Source: DASWZN01 sp036404435
GTDB lineage: Bacteria > Acidobacteriota > Terriglobia > Bryobacterales > Bryobacteraceae
DNA: 64,000 bases
Reading direction: 5' to 3'
NCBI GenBank assembly: GCA_036404435.1
Contig: DASWZN010000021.1
Coordinates: 62,001 to 126,000 of the forward strand
Shown: positions 25,353 through 35,279 of the stretch, one piece after another
Layout: the number at the start of each line of letters is the position of its first letter
Position numbering within the stretch: position 1 is the first letter of the stretch
Position numbers and translations under genes: made by a program
Notes under the pieces: generated by a model
What the model was told of the DNA's origin: nothing
Databases searched by the model: none
Seen by the model: the letters and a program-made list of their open reading frames with translations, nothing else

Positions 25353-28300
25353 AGATCCTCCGGCTGGGTGCGTTCCCGGCGTCTGTAGATGAGCAGATAC
25401 GCCGCCGGAACGATGAATATCGTCAGCGCGACCGACGAAGTCAGTCCGCCGATAATGGCCCGCGCCATCGGCGCATACTGTTCCGACCCCGTGCCCATCT
25501 TCAATGCCATCGGGATCATACCGATGATGGTGGCGAGCGAGGTCATCAGGATGGGCCGCAGGCGAACGCGGCAGGATGTGATCACCGCGTCCGTTACCGA
25601 TTGCCCCTGCCCCCGCAGGCGGTGGGCGAAATCGACGATCAGAATGCTGTTCGAGGCGGAGATTCCGACCAGCATCAGCACGCCCATGAGTGACATGACA
25701 TTGAGCGTCGTGCCGGTCACCAGCAGAATCAGCAGTACCCCGATGATGCCCATGGGAATCGCCAGCATGATCAGCACCGGATCGACAAAGGAGCGGAACT
25801 GCGCAATCAGGATCAGGTACAGAAGAAGGAACGCCAGCGTGAATCCGATCGCAAAACTCTTGAAAGACTCCCGCATGCCGAGCACCATTCCCCGAAGAGC
25901 CACGCGCACGTTTCCAGGGTGCGGGACGCCGGCGATAATCTTCTCGATCTTGGAGGTGACCCGCCCCAGGTCCTCCCCCTTCGTCGTCACGTAGACGTCC
26001 GTGGCCCGCTGAATCTGGTAGTGGTCGACCACCGTGGGGCTCTGGATATTGACCAGCTTCGCCACGCTGTCCAGCGTCGTCGGATCCTTGAGTTTTGGCG
26101 CCCGGATGGGAATGTTCCTGAGGTCCAGGCCATTGTGGATCGCCGGCCTGCCGTTTTCGTAATACTGGACCGTGAGAAAGTAATTGTTACCACTCTGGCG
26201 ATCCACCCAGTAGTTCGGCGCGATCATCGCATTGGAATCCAGCGCCGTGATCACGTTGTCGACCACGTCCTTCTGCGTCAGCCCGAGTTCGGCGGCGTGC
26301 ACCCGGTCCACCTGCATCATGACGCCTGGGTAATTCATGTCCTGGGGAATGTAGACCTGCCCGACGTCGTCCAGCTTCGAGATTCGCCCGGCCAGATCCT
26401 GAGCCAGGCGATAATCCTCCCCCAGATCGGGACTGGCCACTTGAACGTCAATCGGGGCGGGCATGCCGGTATTCAGAATGGCGTCCACCATCGAACCGCT
26501 TTGCATGAAAGTCCGTAGTTCGGGAAACTGCCGGCGGATCGCGCGTTGCACGCGATCCATGTAGGTGTAGCTGCCGACTTTATGGTCATCGGTAAGCTGC
26601 GTCTGTATGGTGGCCATATACGATCCGGCATTGGTCGTGTAGAGCGACGAAAAGTCATTCACCACGCCGATATTGGAGACGGTGATATGGAAGTCACCGG
26701 GGTCGATTGTCTGCCGGATCAGCTTCTCGATCTTTGCGACATAATCGTTGGTCAGCTCGATTCTGGCTCCCGTGGGCGCCTTGAGGTTGATTGTGAACTG
26801 GCCTGCGTCCGTTCGCGGGAAGAACGAGACACCAAGAAGAAAATACAGTCCCAAACTCAGCAGGAACACCCCCATCAGGCCGGCAACCGTCGCGCCGGGC
26901 CGGTGGAGCGCGCTCCGGACGCCGCGCTCATACACGTCCAGCATGCGATTGAATTGTCTGTTGAAGCCGGCATTGAACCGCGCCCCCCAGGACAATCGCC
27001 CCTGGTGCGCCTGCTCTTCTCCATGCGGCACCGCTTTGAGAAACTTCGAACAGAACAGGGGAATTACGGTCATCGCGACCACGAACGAGACAATCAGCGA
27101 AATGCAGAACGAAAGCGCCAGGGCCGAAAACAGGAACTTACTCACGCCGTAAAGGAACGTGACCGGGAAGAAGTCCACCACCGCCACCAGCGTCGCCGCC
27201 AGCACCGCCAGCGTGACCTCCTGCGCCCCGGCCCGTGCCGCCTCCACCGGCGCCTCGCCCAGCTCCAGATGCCGGTAAATGTTCTCCAGAGAGATAACGG
27301 AGTTATCGATGACGCGAGAGAACGCCAGCGCCAGCCCGCCCAGAATCATCGTATTGACCGTAGCGTTCATGAAGTTCAGAATCACGAACGTCGCCAGCGC
27401 CGACAGCGGGATCGAAAGCAGCACCGCCGTAGTGGCCCGGAAGTGTCCCAGGAACAGCAGAATCATGATGCTGGTAAGAACCAGCCCGATCAGGCTCTCG
27501 TGGAGAACCGTTTGAATGGCCTCCTTCACGAATGTGGACTGATCGAACAGCAACTCGGCCGACATCTGTTTTGGGATGTCGTAGAGGTGGCCGATGAGCT
27601 TGCGGACTCCGGTCACAACCTCGATGGTGTTGGTATCGCCGCCCTGCTTCATGATGGGGATATAGGCGGACTTCTGGCCGGCAATCCGGACAATGTTGTA
27701 CTGCGTGGCGCTCGAATCTTCCGCGTGGCCTACGTCGCTGACGCGCACCCAGGAATCGCCCGTTGCCTTGAGCGGCACCTCGTTAAGCTGCTCCATGTTA
27801 TCGACGAGGCTGTTGGAGTAGACGTAATAGTCGAACGGACCCATCTTTACGTCGCCAGCCGGCAAGATCAGATTGGAGTCGTTGACAGCGTTCACCACGT
27901 CCATTACGCTCAGTTGCCGCGAGAGTAACTTGTAGGGATCCACCCGCACCATAATCTGGCGGTACTTGCCTCCGAAGGGCCACGGAATCTCCGCCCCCTT
28001 GATGACCGCGATCTGGTTGCGGATGGCGAACTGGGCGTAATCGTGTAACTGGGTTTCGGTCAGGCCCGGCCCTTTTACCGCCACCAGGCATACTGGCAGG
28101 CTCGAGGCGTCGGACTTCAACACCACCGGCGGCAGCGTGCCCGGTGGCAGCCGTTTCAGGTCCGCCAACGCCAGGTTGGACAACTCCGTGACGTCCGCGT
28201 CGGCGCTGGTTCCCGGCTGGAAGAACACGCGGATCAGGCTGACTCCCAGGATGGAATGCGATTCGCTGTGCTCCACGCCGCTAGCCAGCGTGAAGAAGCG

Positions 28301-28498
28301 CTCGAGCGGAGACGTGATGTTGGTCTCTATGTCCTGCGGCGGCATTCCCGAATAGAATGTCGCCACCACCACTTGAGGAAGGTTGATCGCCGGGAACAGG
28401 TCCACGGGCATACGTGCCAGCGCGGTTGCACCGAGGATGCAGACCGCCAGGCAGAGCACGACGATCAAGTACGGATTGCGAATCGAGAAGGAAGACAT
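25349..28498 (-). CDS. RND efflux pump subunit (HAE1/AcrB-like), copy 2 of a tandem pair
   Basis: The 1049-residue protein has the AcrB plan: TM1, a large periplasmic loop, TM2-7, a second loop and TM8-12. In TM4 the usual Asp-Asp pair is Asp398-Asn399 (RVIDNSVISLENI). In TM10 the usual Lys is replaced by Ser (ISASNSILIVDF). Both changes affect the known proton relay of AcrB. It is a close paralogue of the gene upstream, and the two are six bases apart. Two different pump subunits in one operon recall MdtB/MdtC, which work as a mixed trimer. The substrate is unknown. Confidence 0.93.
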   Translation of the reverse strand: MSSFSIRNPYLIVVLCLAVCILGATALARMPVDLFPAINLPQVVVATFYSGMPPQDIETNITSPLERFFTLASGVEHSESHSILGVSLIRVFFQPGTSADADVTELSNLALADLKRLPPGTLPPVVLKSDASSLPVCLVAVKGPGLTETQLHDYAQFAIRNQIAVIKGAEIPWPFGGKYRQIMVRVDPYKLLSRQLSVMDVVNAVNDSNLILPAGDVKMGPFDYYVYSNSLVDNMEQLNEVPLKATGDSWVRVSDVGHAEDSSATQYNIVRIAGQKSAYIPIMKQGGDTNTIEVVTGVRKLIGHLYDIPKQMSAELLFDQSTFVKEAIQTVLHESLIGLVLTSIMILLFLGHFRATTAVLLSIPLSALATFVILNFMNATVNTMILGGLALAFSRVIDNSVISLENIYRHLELGEAPVEAARAGAQEVTLAVLAATLVAVVDFFPVTFLYGVSKFLFSALALSFCISLIVSFVVAMTVIPLFCSKFLKAVPHGEEQAHQGRLSWGARFNAGFNRQFNRMLDVYERGVRSALHRPGATVAGLMGVFLLSLGLYFLLGVSFFPRTDAGQFTINLKAPTGARIELTNDYVAKIEKLIRQTIDPGDFHITVSNIGVVNDFSSLYTTNAGSYMATIQTQLTDDHKVGSYTYMDRVQRAIRRQFPELRTFMQSGSMVDAILNTGMPAPIDVQVASPDLGEDYRLAQDLAGRISKLDDVGQVYIPQDMNYPGVMMQVDRVHAAELGLTQKDVVDNVITALDSNAMIAPNYWVDRQSGNNYFLTVQYYENGRPAIHNGLDLRNIPIRAPKLKDPTTLDSVAKLVNIQSPTVVDHYQIQRATDVYVTTKGEDLGRVTSKIEKIIAGVPHPGNVRVALRGMVLGMRESFKSFAIGFTLAFLLLYLILIAQFRSFVDPVLIMLAIPMGIIGVLLILLVTGTTLNVMSLMGVLMLVGISASNSILIVDFAHRLRGQGQSVTDAVITSCRVRLRPILMTSLATIIGMIPMALKMGTGSEQYAPMARAIIGGLTSSVALTIFIVPAAYLLIYRRRERTQPEDL

Positions 28499-28504
28499 AG
28501 CGGC

Positions 28505-31500
28505 TTAGGCCATCGCCTCGCTGGCTCCTCGGCGCCTCTCGCGGCGCCTGTAAATCAACAGATACGCGGCCGGCACGATGAAGACCGTCAGGATCACCGA
28601 GGACGTGAGTCCGCCGATGATGGCGCGGGCCATGGGCGCATACTGTTCCGCGCCGGTGCCGAGCTTGAGCGCCATGGGGATCATGCCGATGATCGTTGCA
28701 AGAGATGTCATCAAAATGGGGCGCAGCCGCACGCGGCAGGCCGTGATCACCGAGTCTGTTACTGAGAGCCCCTGCTCTTCCAGACGGTGGGCGAAGTCGA
28801 CGACCAGGATGCTGTTGGAGTTTGCGATACCCACCAGCATAAGCACGCCCATCAGCGACATCACGTTGACCGTTGTGCTTGTGAGCAAAAGAATGAGTAA
28901 CACACCAGTCACCCCCATCGGGATGGCCAACATGATTAACACTGGATCGACAAACGAGCGGAACTGCGCCACCAGAATCAAGTACAACAGTAAGAACGAA
29001 AGTGTGAAGCCAAGAGCGAAACTGCTGAACGACTGCCGCATGCCCTCCACCATTCCTCGCAAAGCGACGCGCACGTTGCCGGCGTGCGGCATGGCGGCCG
29101 CGATCTTCTCCACCTGGTCCGTCACGTGGCCCAGGTCTTCGCCTTTCGGCGTCACATACACGTCGGTAGAGCGCTGAATCTTGTAGTGGTCGATTTCCGT
29201 CGGGCTGAGGATTGGCACCAGCTTCACCACCGTGTCCAGGGTGGTCGCCCGGCGGCCAGGGGCCCGCAATGGGATGTTACTGAGGTCGAAGGGATTGTGT
29301 ATCGCCGGACGGCCGTGCTCGTAGTACTGCACGGTAAGAAAGTAGTTGTTGCCGCTTTGCCGGTCCACCCAATAGTTCGGCGCGATCATCGAGTTTGAAT
29401 TCAGCGCCGTGATGACGTTATCGACGATCTCCTTCTGGCTCAGGCCGAGCTCCGAGGCGTGGACGCGATTGACGTCCATGCGCAGGCCCGGATAATCCAT
29501 GTCCTGGGGAATATATACCTGTCCAACCTCGGGTAGCTTGCCAATCCGTGCGGCAAGTTCCTGCGCCAGCGCGTAGTTCTCGGACAAATCCGGACTCGTA
29601 ACCTGAACGTCGATCGGTGCGGGCATGCCAACGTTCAGAATCGCGTCCACCATGGATCCACTTTGGAAGAACGTCCGCAGCTCCGGGAACTTCCGGCCGA
29701 TGGCGCGCTGGACGCGGTCCATGTATTCGTAACTGCCGACCCGGTGATCGTCGCTGAGCTGGGTCTGAATAGTCGCTGTGTACGAGCCGGAGTTGGTCGT
29801 ATACAGCGACGAGAAATCGTTCACTACTCCTATGTTGGCTACCGTCATATGAAAATCGCGCGGCGCGACCACACGCTTGATGAGGTTTTCGACCCTCGAG
29901 ACGTAACGGTCTGTCAATTCGATTCGGGTACCGGTGGGAGCCTTGAGGTTGATGGTGAACTGTCCCGCGTCGGTTCGGGGGAAGAACGATACGCCGAGTA
30001 GTGGAAACAGGCCCAGGCTGAGCACGAATATCCCGGCCAGTGAAGCGACGGTGAGCCCAGGCCGCCGCAGCGCCCGCCGAACCCACAGCTCGTAAGCATC
30101 GAGAACGCGATTGAAGGCGCGATTGAATCCGGCGTTGAAGCGGTGCCACCAGGACCCGCCTTCGGCGATGACGTCGTGCGCGACCGCCTCGGCGTGCGGC
30201 ACGTTCTTCAGAAAGCGCGAACAGAACAGCGGGATCACGGTCATCGCGACCACGAACGAAACCATCAGCGAAATGCAGAACGCCAGAGCCAGGGCGGAGA
30301 ACAGGAACTTACTAACTCCGTAAAGAAACGTCACTGGAAAGAAGTCGACGACATCGACCAGCGTTGCCGCCAGCACCGCGAGTGTAACTTCCGCTCCGCC
30401 GAATGCGGCTGCCCGCATCGGCGCCTCTCCCATTTCCAGATGCCGGTAGATGTTTTCGAGCGATATGACCGAGTTGTCGATCACGCGTGAGAACGCCAGC
30501 GCCAGTCCGCCCAGGATCATGGTGTTGACCGTGGCATCCATGGAATTCAGGATCACGAACGTCGCCAGCGCGGACAGCGGGATCGACAGCAATACGGCGG
30601 CAGTGGCCCGGACATTGCCGAGAAACAGCAGGATCATGACGCTGGTCAGCACCAGGCCGATCAACCCTTCGTGCAGCACGGTCTGGATGGCCTCTTTAAC
30701 GAAGACCGATTGGTCGAAGAGCAGATCGGCCGACATCTGTTTCGGAATGTCGTAGAGGTGACGGATTAGTTTGCGAACACCGTTCACCACCTCGATGGTG
30801 TTGGTGTCGCCGCCCTGCTTCATGATGGGGATATACGATGACTTCTGGCCGGCGATGCGGACTATGTTGTACTGCGTGGCGCTCGAGTCCTCGGCGTGGC
30901 CCACGTCGCTGACCTGGACCCAGGTGTTGTCCACCGCCTTTAGCGGCACCGCATTGAGCTGCCGCATGTTGTCGACCAGGCTGTTGGAGTAGACGTAGTT
31001 GTCGTAGGGCCCCGTCTTTACGTCGCCGGCGGGCAGAATCAGGTTGGAGGTGTTGACGGCGTTCACCACGTCCATCACGCTCAGTTGCCGCGAGAGTAAC
31101 TTGTAGGGATCGACTCGCACCATGATCTGGCGGTACTTGCCTCCGAAGGGCCACGGGATTTCCGCCCCCTTGATGACCGCGATCTGGTTGCGGATGGCGA
31201 ACTGCGCGTAGTCGTGCAGCTGCGTTTCGGTCAGGCCCGATCCTTTCACCGCTACCAGACACACGGGCAGGCTCGAGGCGTCGGACTTCAACACCACCGG
31301 CGGCAGCGTTCCCGGCGGCAACCGTTTCAAGTCCGCCAGCGCAAGGTTGGACAGTTCCGTGACATCCGCGTCGGCGTTGGTTCCCGGCTGGAAGAAGACG
31401 CGAATGGTACTCACCCCTAGGAGGGACCGCGATTCGCTATGCTCCACGCCGCTGGCCAGCGTGAAGAAGCGCTCCAGCGGGGAGGTGATGTTGGTTTCGA

Positions 31501-31669
31501 TGTCCTGCGGCGGCATTCCGGAATAGAACGTCGCCACCACCACCTGGGGAAGATTGATGACGGGGAACAAATCCACCGGCATTCGGACCAGGGCCGTGAT
31601 CCCCAGAATGCACACGGCGAGACATAAGACCACGATGAAGTAAGGATTGCGAATTGAAAAGCCTGACAT
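28505..31669 (-). CDS. RND efflux pump subunit (HAE1/AcrB-like), copy 1 of a tandem pair
   Basis: The 1054-residue protein has the same plan and very high similarity to the next gene, beginning SIRNPYFIVVLCLAVCILG. It also has Asp398-Asn399 in TM4 and Ser for Lys in TM10 (IANSNSILVVDF), so these substitutions are shared. It is 13 bases downstream of the adaptor gene. Divergence between the copies is spread along the gene, which suggests an old duplication kept by selection. It may form a heterotrimer with its partner. Confidence 0.93.
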   Translation of the reverse strand: MSGFSIRNPYFIVVLCLAVCILGITALVRMPVDLFPVINLPQVVVATFYSGMPPQDIETNITSPLERFFTLASGVEHSESRSLLGVSTIRVFFQPGTNADADVTELSNLALADLKRLPPGTLPPVVLKSDASSLPVCLVAVKGSGLTETQLHDYAQFAIRNQIAVIKGAEIPWPFGGKYRQIMVRVDPYKLLSRQLSVMDVVNAVNTSNLILPAGDVKTGPYDNYVYSNSLVDNMRQLNAVPLKAVDNTWVQVSDVGHAEDSSATQYNIVRIAGQKSSYIPIMKQGGDTNTIEVVNGVRKLIRHLYDIPKQMSADLLFDQSVFVKEAIQTVLHEGLIGLVLTSVMILLFLGNVRATAAVLLSIPLSALATFVILNSMDATVNTMILGGLALAFSRVIDNSVISLENIYRHLEMGEAPMRAAAFGGAEVTLAVLAATLVDVVDFFPVTFLYGVSKFLFSALALAFCISLMVSFVVAMTVIPLFCSRFLKNVPHAEAVAHDVIAEGGSWWHRFNAGFNRAFNRVLDAYELWVRRALRRPGLTVASLAGIFVLSLGLFPLLGVSFFPRTDAGQFTINLKAPTGTRIELTDRYVSRVENLIKRVVAPRDFHMTVANIGVVNDFSSLYTTNSGSYTATIQTQLSDDHRVGSYEYMDRVQRAIGRKFPELRTFFQSGSMVDAILNVGMPAPIDVQVTSPDLSENYALAQELAARIGKLPEVGQVYIPQDMDYPGLRMDVNRVHASELGLSQKEIVDNVITALNSNSMIAPNYWVDRQSGNNYFLTVQYYEHGRPAIHNPFDLSNIPLRAPGRRATTLDTVVKLVPILSPTEIDHYKIQRSTDVYVTPKGEDLGHVTDQVEKIAAAMPHAGNVRVALRGMVEGMRQSFSSFALGFTLSFLLLYLILVAQFRSFVDPVLIMLAIPMGVTGVLLILLLTSTTVNVMSLMGVLMLVGIANSNSILVVDFAHRLEEQGLSVTDSVITACRVRLRPILMTSLATIIGMIPMALKLGTGAEQYAPMARAIIGGLTSSVILTVFIVPAAYLLIYRRRERRRGASEAMA

Positions 31670-31682
31670 AGGCTCTAAAACC

Positions 31683-32951
31683 TTACTGGTCGCCCTGATC
31701 CTTACCTTTTCCCTGCCACTCCATAGCGGACGCCTGCTGAGGCCTCACCACCTCACCAGGCTTCAGGCTGCTGCGATCGCTGATGACCACTGACTCGCCG
31801 TTCTTGAGGCCTGATGTTACTTCGGCATAATTCGCGGTTTCGGCGCCCAGCGCGACTGGGCGGTCCTCGACGCGGCCGTCCGGGTCCACTACGTAGACGC
31901 CGGTTTCGGTTCCATTACGATTGATGGCTTGAAGAGGAATCGCCAGAACATTGCCATTCTGACTGAGCGTGAGGACGGCCTCGGCATAAGCGCCTGGGAC
32001 GAGTTGGTGGCTGGGATTCGGTATGTCCACCTCCGTGTGCATCGTTCGCGTATCGCCGTTCACGTCCACTGAGAATCGAGTTACCTTTCCGGTGAAAGTG
32101 CGATTCAGCGCGGGCACTCTTACCTCGACTGGGTCTCCGATGTGGACATAGGGGACATACGATTCGGGTACGGGAATCACCAACCGGTACAGGCTTTCCT
32201 GGGAAAGGCGGACCAGGGGCAGGGCCTGAGTGTTCGAACTGGTCCCTGCTTGCATGAGCGCGCCCAGATTGGCATACCGCTTAGTAACTACGCCATCGAA
32301 CGGCGCCGTGATCTTGGCGTAGTCGAAAAGAACCCCGTCGCGTTGTCGTCTGGCTTGAGCCTCCTCGAGCATGCTGCGCGCGGACTCGAGCGTCGACTTC
32401 GCTTCCTCGACCTGGGCCTCGGCGGCCAGGTCCTTGCCCTGGGAGTCGTCCACCTCCTGCTGTGCCACCAGACCGGGCTGCGTCTGGGCCACTCCGTGCA
32501 GTCTGTCGTACTGGAGATGCAGAACCGCATGCTGCGCCTGCACGCGGTTCAGTGCGTGCTCGGCGTGCCGCACCTGATCCGTGGCACTCTTGATCGCGGC
32601 GTCATCCTGCGCCAATTGGAGTTGGAGTTCGGGAATCTCGAGCACCGCCATCACCTGCCCCGCCTTCACGCGCGACCCGTAGTCGACATTGAGCTCCCGG
32701 ACATAGCCCGATTCCTTGGCGTAGACATCGATTTCCTGGAAGGGCACCAGCTCGGAGGAGACCGTGATCTCGCGCTCCAGCGGCTTCAGCGCGACCCGGG
32801 CGACCCCGACCGTAACGATGTTGGCGTCGGGGTCGGGCGTGGCGCTTGCGCGCGCTTTCGAGGAGGCGTTGAGCCATAGCAGGCCTCCCGCCACGGCGAC
32901 CGCCACAGCGAGGCAACATCCGAACACCCAGGCACGAGTCTTGGAACTCAT
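31683..32951 (-). CDS. RND periplasmic adaptor (membrane fusion protein)
   Basis: This 422-residue protein has an N-terminal membrane anchor (about residues 8-28). A lipoyl-like half (YAKESGYVRELNVDYGSRVKAG, split by a turn), a long coiled coil (about 95-200) and beta barrel and proximal domains (FDGVVTKRYANLGALMQAG; VVDPDGRVEDRPV) follow. It links the tandem pumps to the TolC protein of the same operon. It starts three bases after the RraA-like gene ends. Confidence 0.92.
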   Translation of the reverse strand: MSSKTRAWVFGCCLAVAVAVAGGLLWLNASSKARASATPDPDANIVTVGVARVALKPLEREITVSSELVPFQEIDVYAKESGYVRELNVDYGSRVKAGQVMAVLEIPELQLQLAQDDAAIKSATDQVRHAEHALNRVQAQHAVLHLQYDRLHGVAQTQPGLVAQQEVDDSQGKDLAAEAQVEEAKSTLESARSMLEEAQARRQRDGVLFDYAKITAPFDGVVTKRYANLGALMQAGTSSNTQALPLVRLSQESLYRLVIPVPESYVPYVHIGDPVEVRVPALNRTFTGKVTRFSVDVNGDTRTMHTEVDIPNPSHQLVPGAYAEAVLTLSQNGNVLAIPLQAINRNGTETGVYVVDPDGRVEDRPVALGAETANYAEVTSGLKNGESVVISDRSSLKPGEVVRPQQASAMEWQGKGKDQGDQ

Positions 32952-32953
32952 AT

Positions 32954-33676
32954 TCAGCGGGCCGACCTTTCCAGAGGCGCGCCACTGCGCCGCATCTGCT
33001 CCGCCAGCTCTTCGAGGGTGAAGCGCGGGGAATGGCAGAACTGGACCAGCTCGCTTTCCTGCCGCTGGATTTCGGCGGCCATCTTGGGCAACTTCGCGGC
33101 GATCGAGAGCGGAATGACGTGCACTCCGTGGCGATCCCCGTGTATCAGGTCTCCCGGCGAAATCTTCAGACCGCCGATGTCGACCGGCTCCCCGAATTCG
33201 ACGATGTGGGCGTAAGCGTGGGACACCGCGACTCTGCCGGCGAACAGGTGAAAGCCCAGACGCTCAACGGCCGGCAGGTCCCGGACCGCGCCGTTGGTGA
33301 CGTGTCCTACGCAGCCGACCGCCTGCGCGATTGCGGCGTGGATTTCCCCGACCAGGGCGCCGGTTCCGGGCGAATGATCGGCGTCCTGGATAACCATCAC
33401 CCGCGGCGCCGGGACGGAGGCGAGGTAGTTCCACCAGTCCAGCCGGTCGTAGTAACACCGGCCGCTGATGGGGGGCGTCGAGGACCGGAAGCGAGCCGTA
33501 GCGGCGTATCCCAGCATGGGCGTGAATTGAGCGAAAATGCAACGCACGGACCCGAGGACGAACCCTTCGTTCCGCAGCCGTACGCCAAACCGCTCGATCG
33601 CGTTCGAGGCGGTACAGGTGTCCAGGGCGCGGATCTTCTCGAACTCGGCGGCTGTCAGAGCGGGCTTTGGGGTCAT
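32954..33676 (-). CDS. RraA/HMG-aldolase family protein
   Basis: This 240-residue protein has the RraA core: GALVGEIHAAIAQAVGCVG and TNGAVRDLPAVERLG, the latter with the Arg-Asp pair that binds metal and substrate in the aldolase branch. Members cleave 4-hydroxy-4-methyl-2-oxoglutarate-type compounds or inhibit RNase E; the Arg-Asp pair favours an aldolase-like enzyme. It is the first gene of the RND operon, which is unusual and hints at an aromatic or organic acid substrate. That link is inference. Confidence 0.85.
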   Translation of the reverse strand: MTPKPALTAAEFEKIRALDTCTASNAIERFGVRLRNEGFVLGSVRCIFAQFTPMLGYAATARFRSSTPPISGRCYYDRLDWWNYLASVPAPRVMVIQDADHSPGTGALVGEIHAAIAQAVGCVGHVTNGAVRDLPAVERLGFHLFAGRVAVSHAYAHIVEFGEPVDIGGLKISPGDLIHGDRHGVHVIPLSIAAKLPKMAAEIQRQESELVQFCHSPRFTLEELAEQMRRSGAPLERSAR

Positions 33677-33869
33677 AGTAAGGAGCTGCGCAAACCCTCA
33701 CGGCAGCACGACGCCCAGAAACTGGCCGGTTGCATGATCTATTCGCAGTGTAAGCTGGCGGCCCTGTCCCCCCCATACCGGCAGGTTGGTATTTTTAACC
33801 CAATCACTAGGTAGACGGGTCCGGACGCGGCAACCTGGGGTTAAGCTGAAAGTGGTCCTATTGGGCAGA

Positions 33870-35279
33870 ATGAGCGCAACCATCCGTCGCCGCGCCGATC
33901 GGCTCCTGCCGACCACCCGGCTTATGCTTGCAGTCGGCTTCGGCGGAGTGCTGGCCATCATGGCCCTTTCGGGAGCGGATGCCTCGCGCGTGCTCCATCA
34001 GATCCGGCGTGAAGACGAGCAGATCCGGCGCCAGTTCCTTTATCGCAATCACGTGCTGAACAACATTCGTTCCCAGCTCTATCTGTCGGGGACGTATGTC
34101 CGGGACTATCTGCTCGAGCCGGATGCCGCCAAAGCTGAGGCGCATCGGGCCAGCCTTGAGCAGGTGCGCCGCGAGATGAGCTCTGCGTTGGCCTCCTACG
34201 CCGATCAAGCGACGCCCGGAGGGGCACCGCAGTTCGCCGCCTTGAACTCGGAGCTGTCGCAATACTGGGACACTCTCGGTCCGGCCCTGAATTGGAGCGC
34301 CGCCGAACGGCACGGCCGGGGCTACGCTTTCCTCCGCGACGAAGTGTTTCCCCGCCGCATGGCAATGCTGGGGATTGCGGGCAGGATCGCGGAGGTTAAC
34401 GAAGAGCAGTTGAATGCTGGCAACGACCGCGTCGTCAGTTTGCTGTCGAGGTTTCAGACGCGTCTGGGGCTGGTTCTGGTGGCGACCCTCGCGCTGGGAG
34501 TAGGGATGTCGGCGTTCAGCATGCGCAGAATTCTCAGCCTCGAGACCGGGGCGCGCGAGCAGTATCGGGCCGTCGCCCAGGCCAGAGGTCAACTGAAGGA
34601 ACTGTCCGCGAGGCTCGTGCAGGCGCAGGAGACCGAGCGGCGAGCCCTCTCACGGGAACTGCACGACGAGGTCGGCCAAGCCCTCTCTGCGGTGCTGGTG
34701 GAACTGCGCAACCTCGCGGACGGACTAGGAGCATGGCCGCTCGAAATGTCGCGTAGTCACGTGGAGCTGATCAAGGGCCTAGTGGAGGACACGGTGCGTT
34801 CCGTACGCAATATGGCCCTTCTTCTGAGGCCCTCCATGCTGGACGATTTGGGTCTGATTCCCGCCCTGCGCTGGCAGGCCCGTGAGGTCTCCAAGCGCAC
34901 CTCCATGGATGTGAACGTTGTTACCGATCTCGCATCCGACGACCTGCCGGACGAGTACAAGACCTGCGTCTACCGCGTAGTTCAGGAGGCGTTGCACAAC
35001 TGCTCGCGTCATTCTCATGCCACCACTGTCCGCATCCGGGTTAAGCAGGATTTGGGGCGGCTGTCGCTCTCGATTCAAGATGACGGGCAAGGGTTCGATG
35101 CGCAGCAGTCAAAAGGGCTCGGGCTCCTCGGGATGGAGGAGCGGGTCACTCGACTGGGGGGGCGGTTCGAGGTGCATTCCAAGCCCGGAACCGGGACCGT
35201 GCTGGCCGTGGAACTGCCGCTCGCCGGCAGCGAAGAAAGCGGGGACGCCGATCATGATTCGCATTCTGTTAGCGGATGA
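33870..35279 (+). CDS. NarL-type sensor histidine kinase
   Basis: The 469-residue protein has a TM (about residues 16-35), an extracytoplasmic four-helix-type domain of about 170 residues and a second TM (near 205-225). A coiled coil, HisKA_3 (SRELHDEVGQALSAVL with the phospho-His) and HATPase (VVQEALHNCSRHSHA, DDGQGFDAQ, GLGLLGMEERV) follow. The ATG at 33870 is chosen over an earlier one at 33786 by position of the first helix. It is divergent from the RraA-RND operon and its 3' end overlaps the regulator gene by 26 bases. It may control the pump operons on either side. Confidence 0.92.
   Translation: MSATIRRRADRLLPTTRLMLAVGFGGVLAIMALSGADASRVLHQIRREDEQIRRQFLYRNHVLNNIRSQLYLSGTYVRDYLLEPDAAKAEAHRASLEQVRREMSSALASYADQATPGGAPQFAALNSELSQYWDTLGPALNWSAAERHGRGYAFLRDEVFPRRMAMLGIAGRIAEVNEEQLNAGNDRVVSLLSRFQTRLGLVLVATLALGVGMSAFSMRRILSLETGAREQYRAVAQARGQLKELSARLVQAQETERRALSRELHDEVGQALSAVLVELRNLADGLGAWPLEMSRSHVELIKGLVEDTVRSVRNMALLLRPSMLDDLGLIPALRWQAREVSKRTSMDVNVVTDLASDDLPDEYKTCVYRVVQEALHNCSRHSHATTVRIRVKQDLGRLSLSIQDDGQGFDAQQSKGLGLLGMEERVTRLGGRFEVHSKPGTGTVLAVELPLAGSEESGDADHDSHSVSG

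Noticed and set aside
26546..27928. 460-codon plus-strand open frame
   Set aside because: It is antisense to the RND pump gene, with Arg/His/Gln-rich text and no domain.
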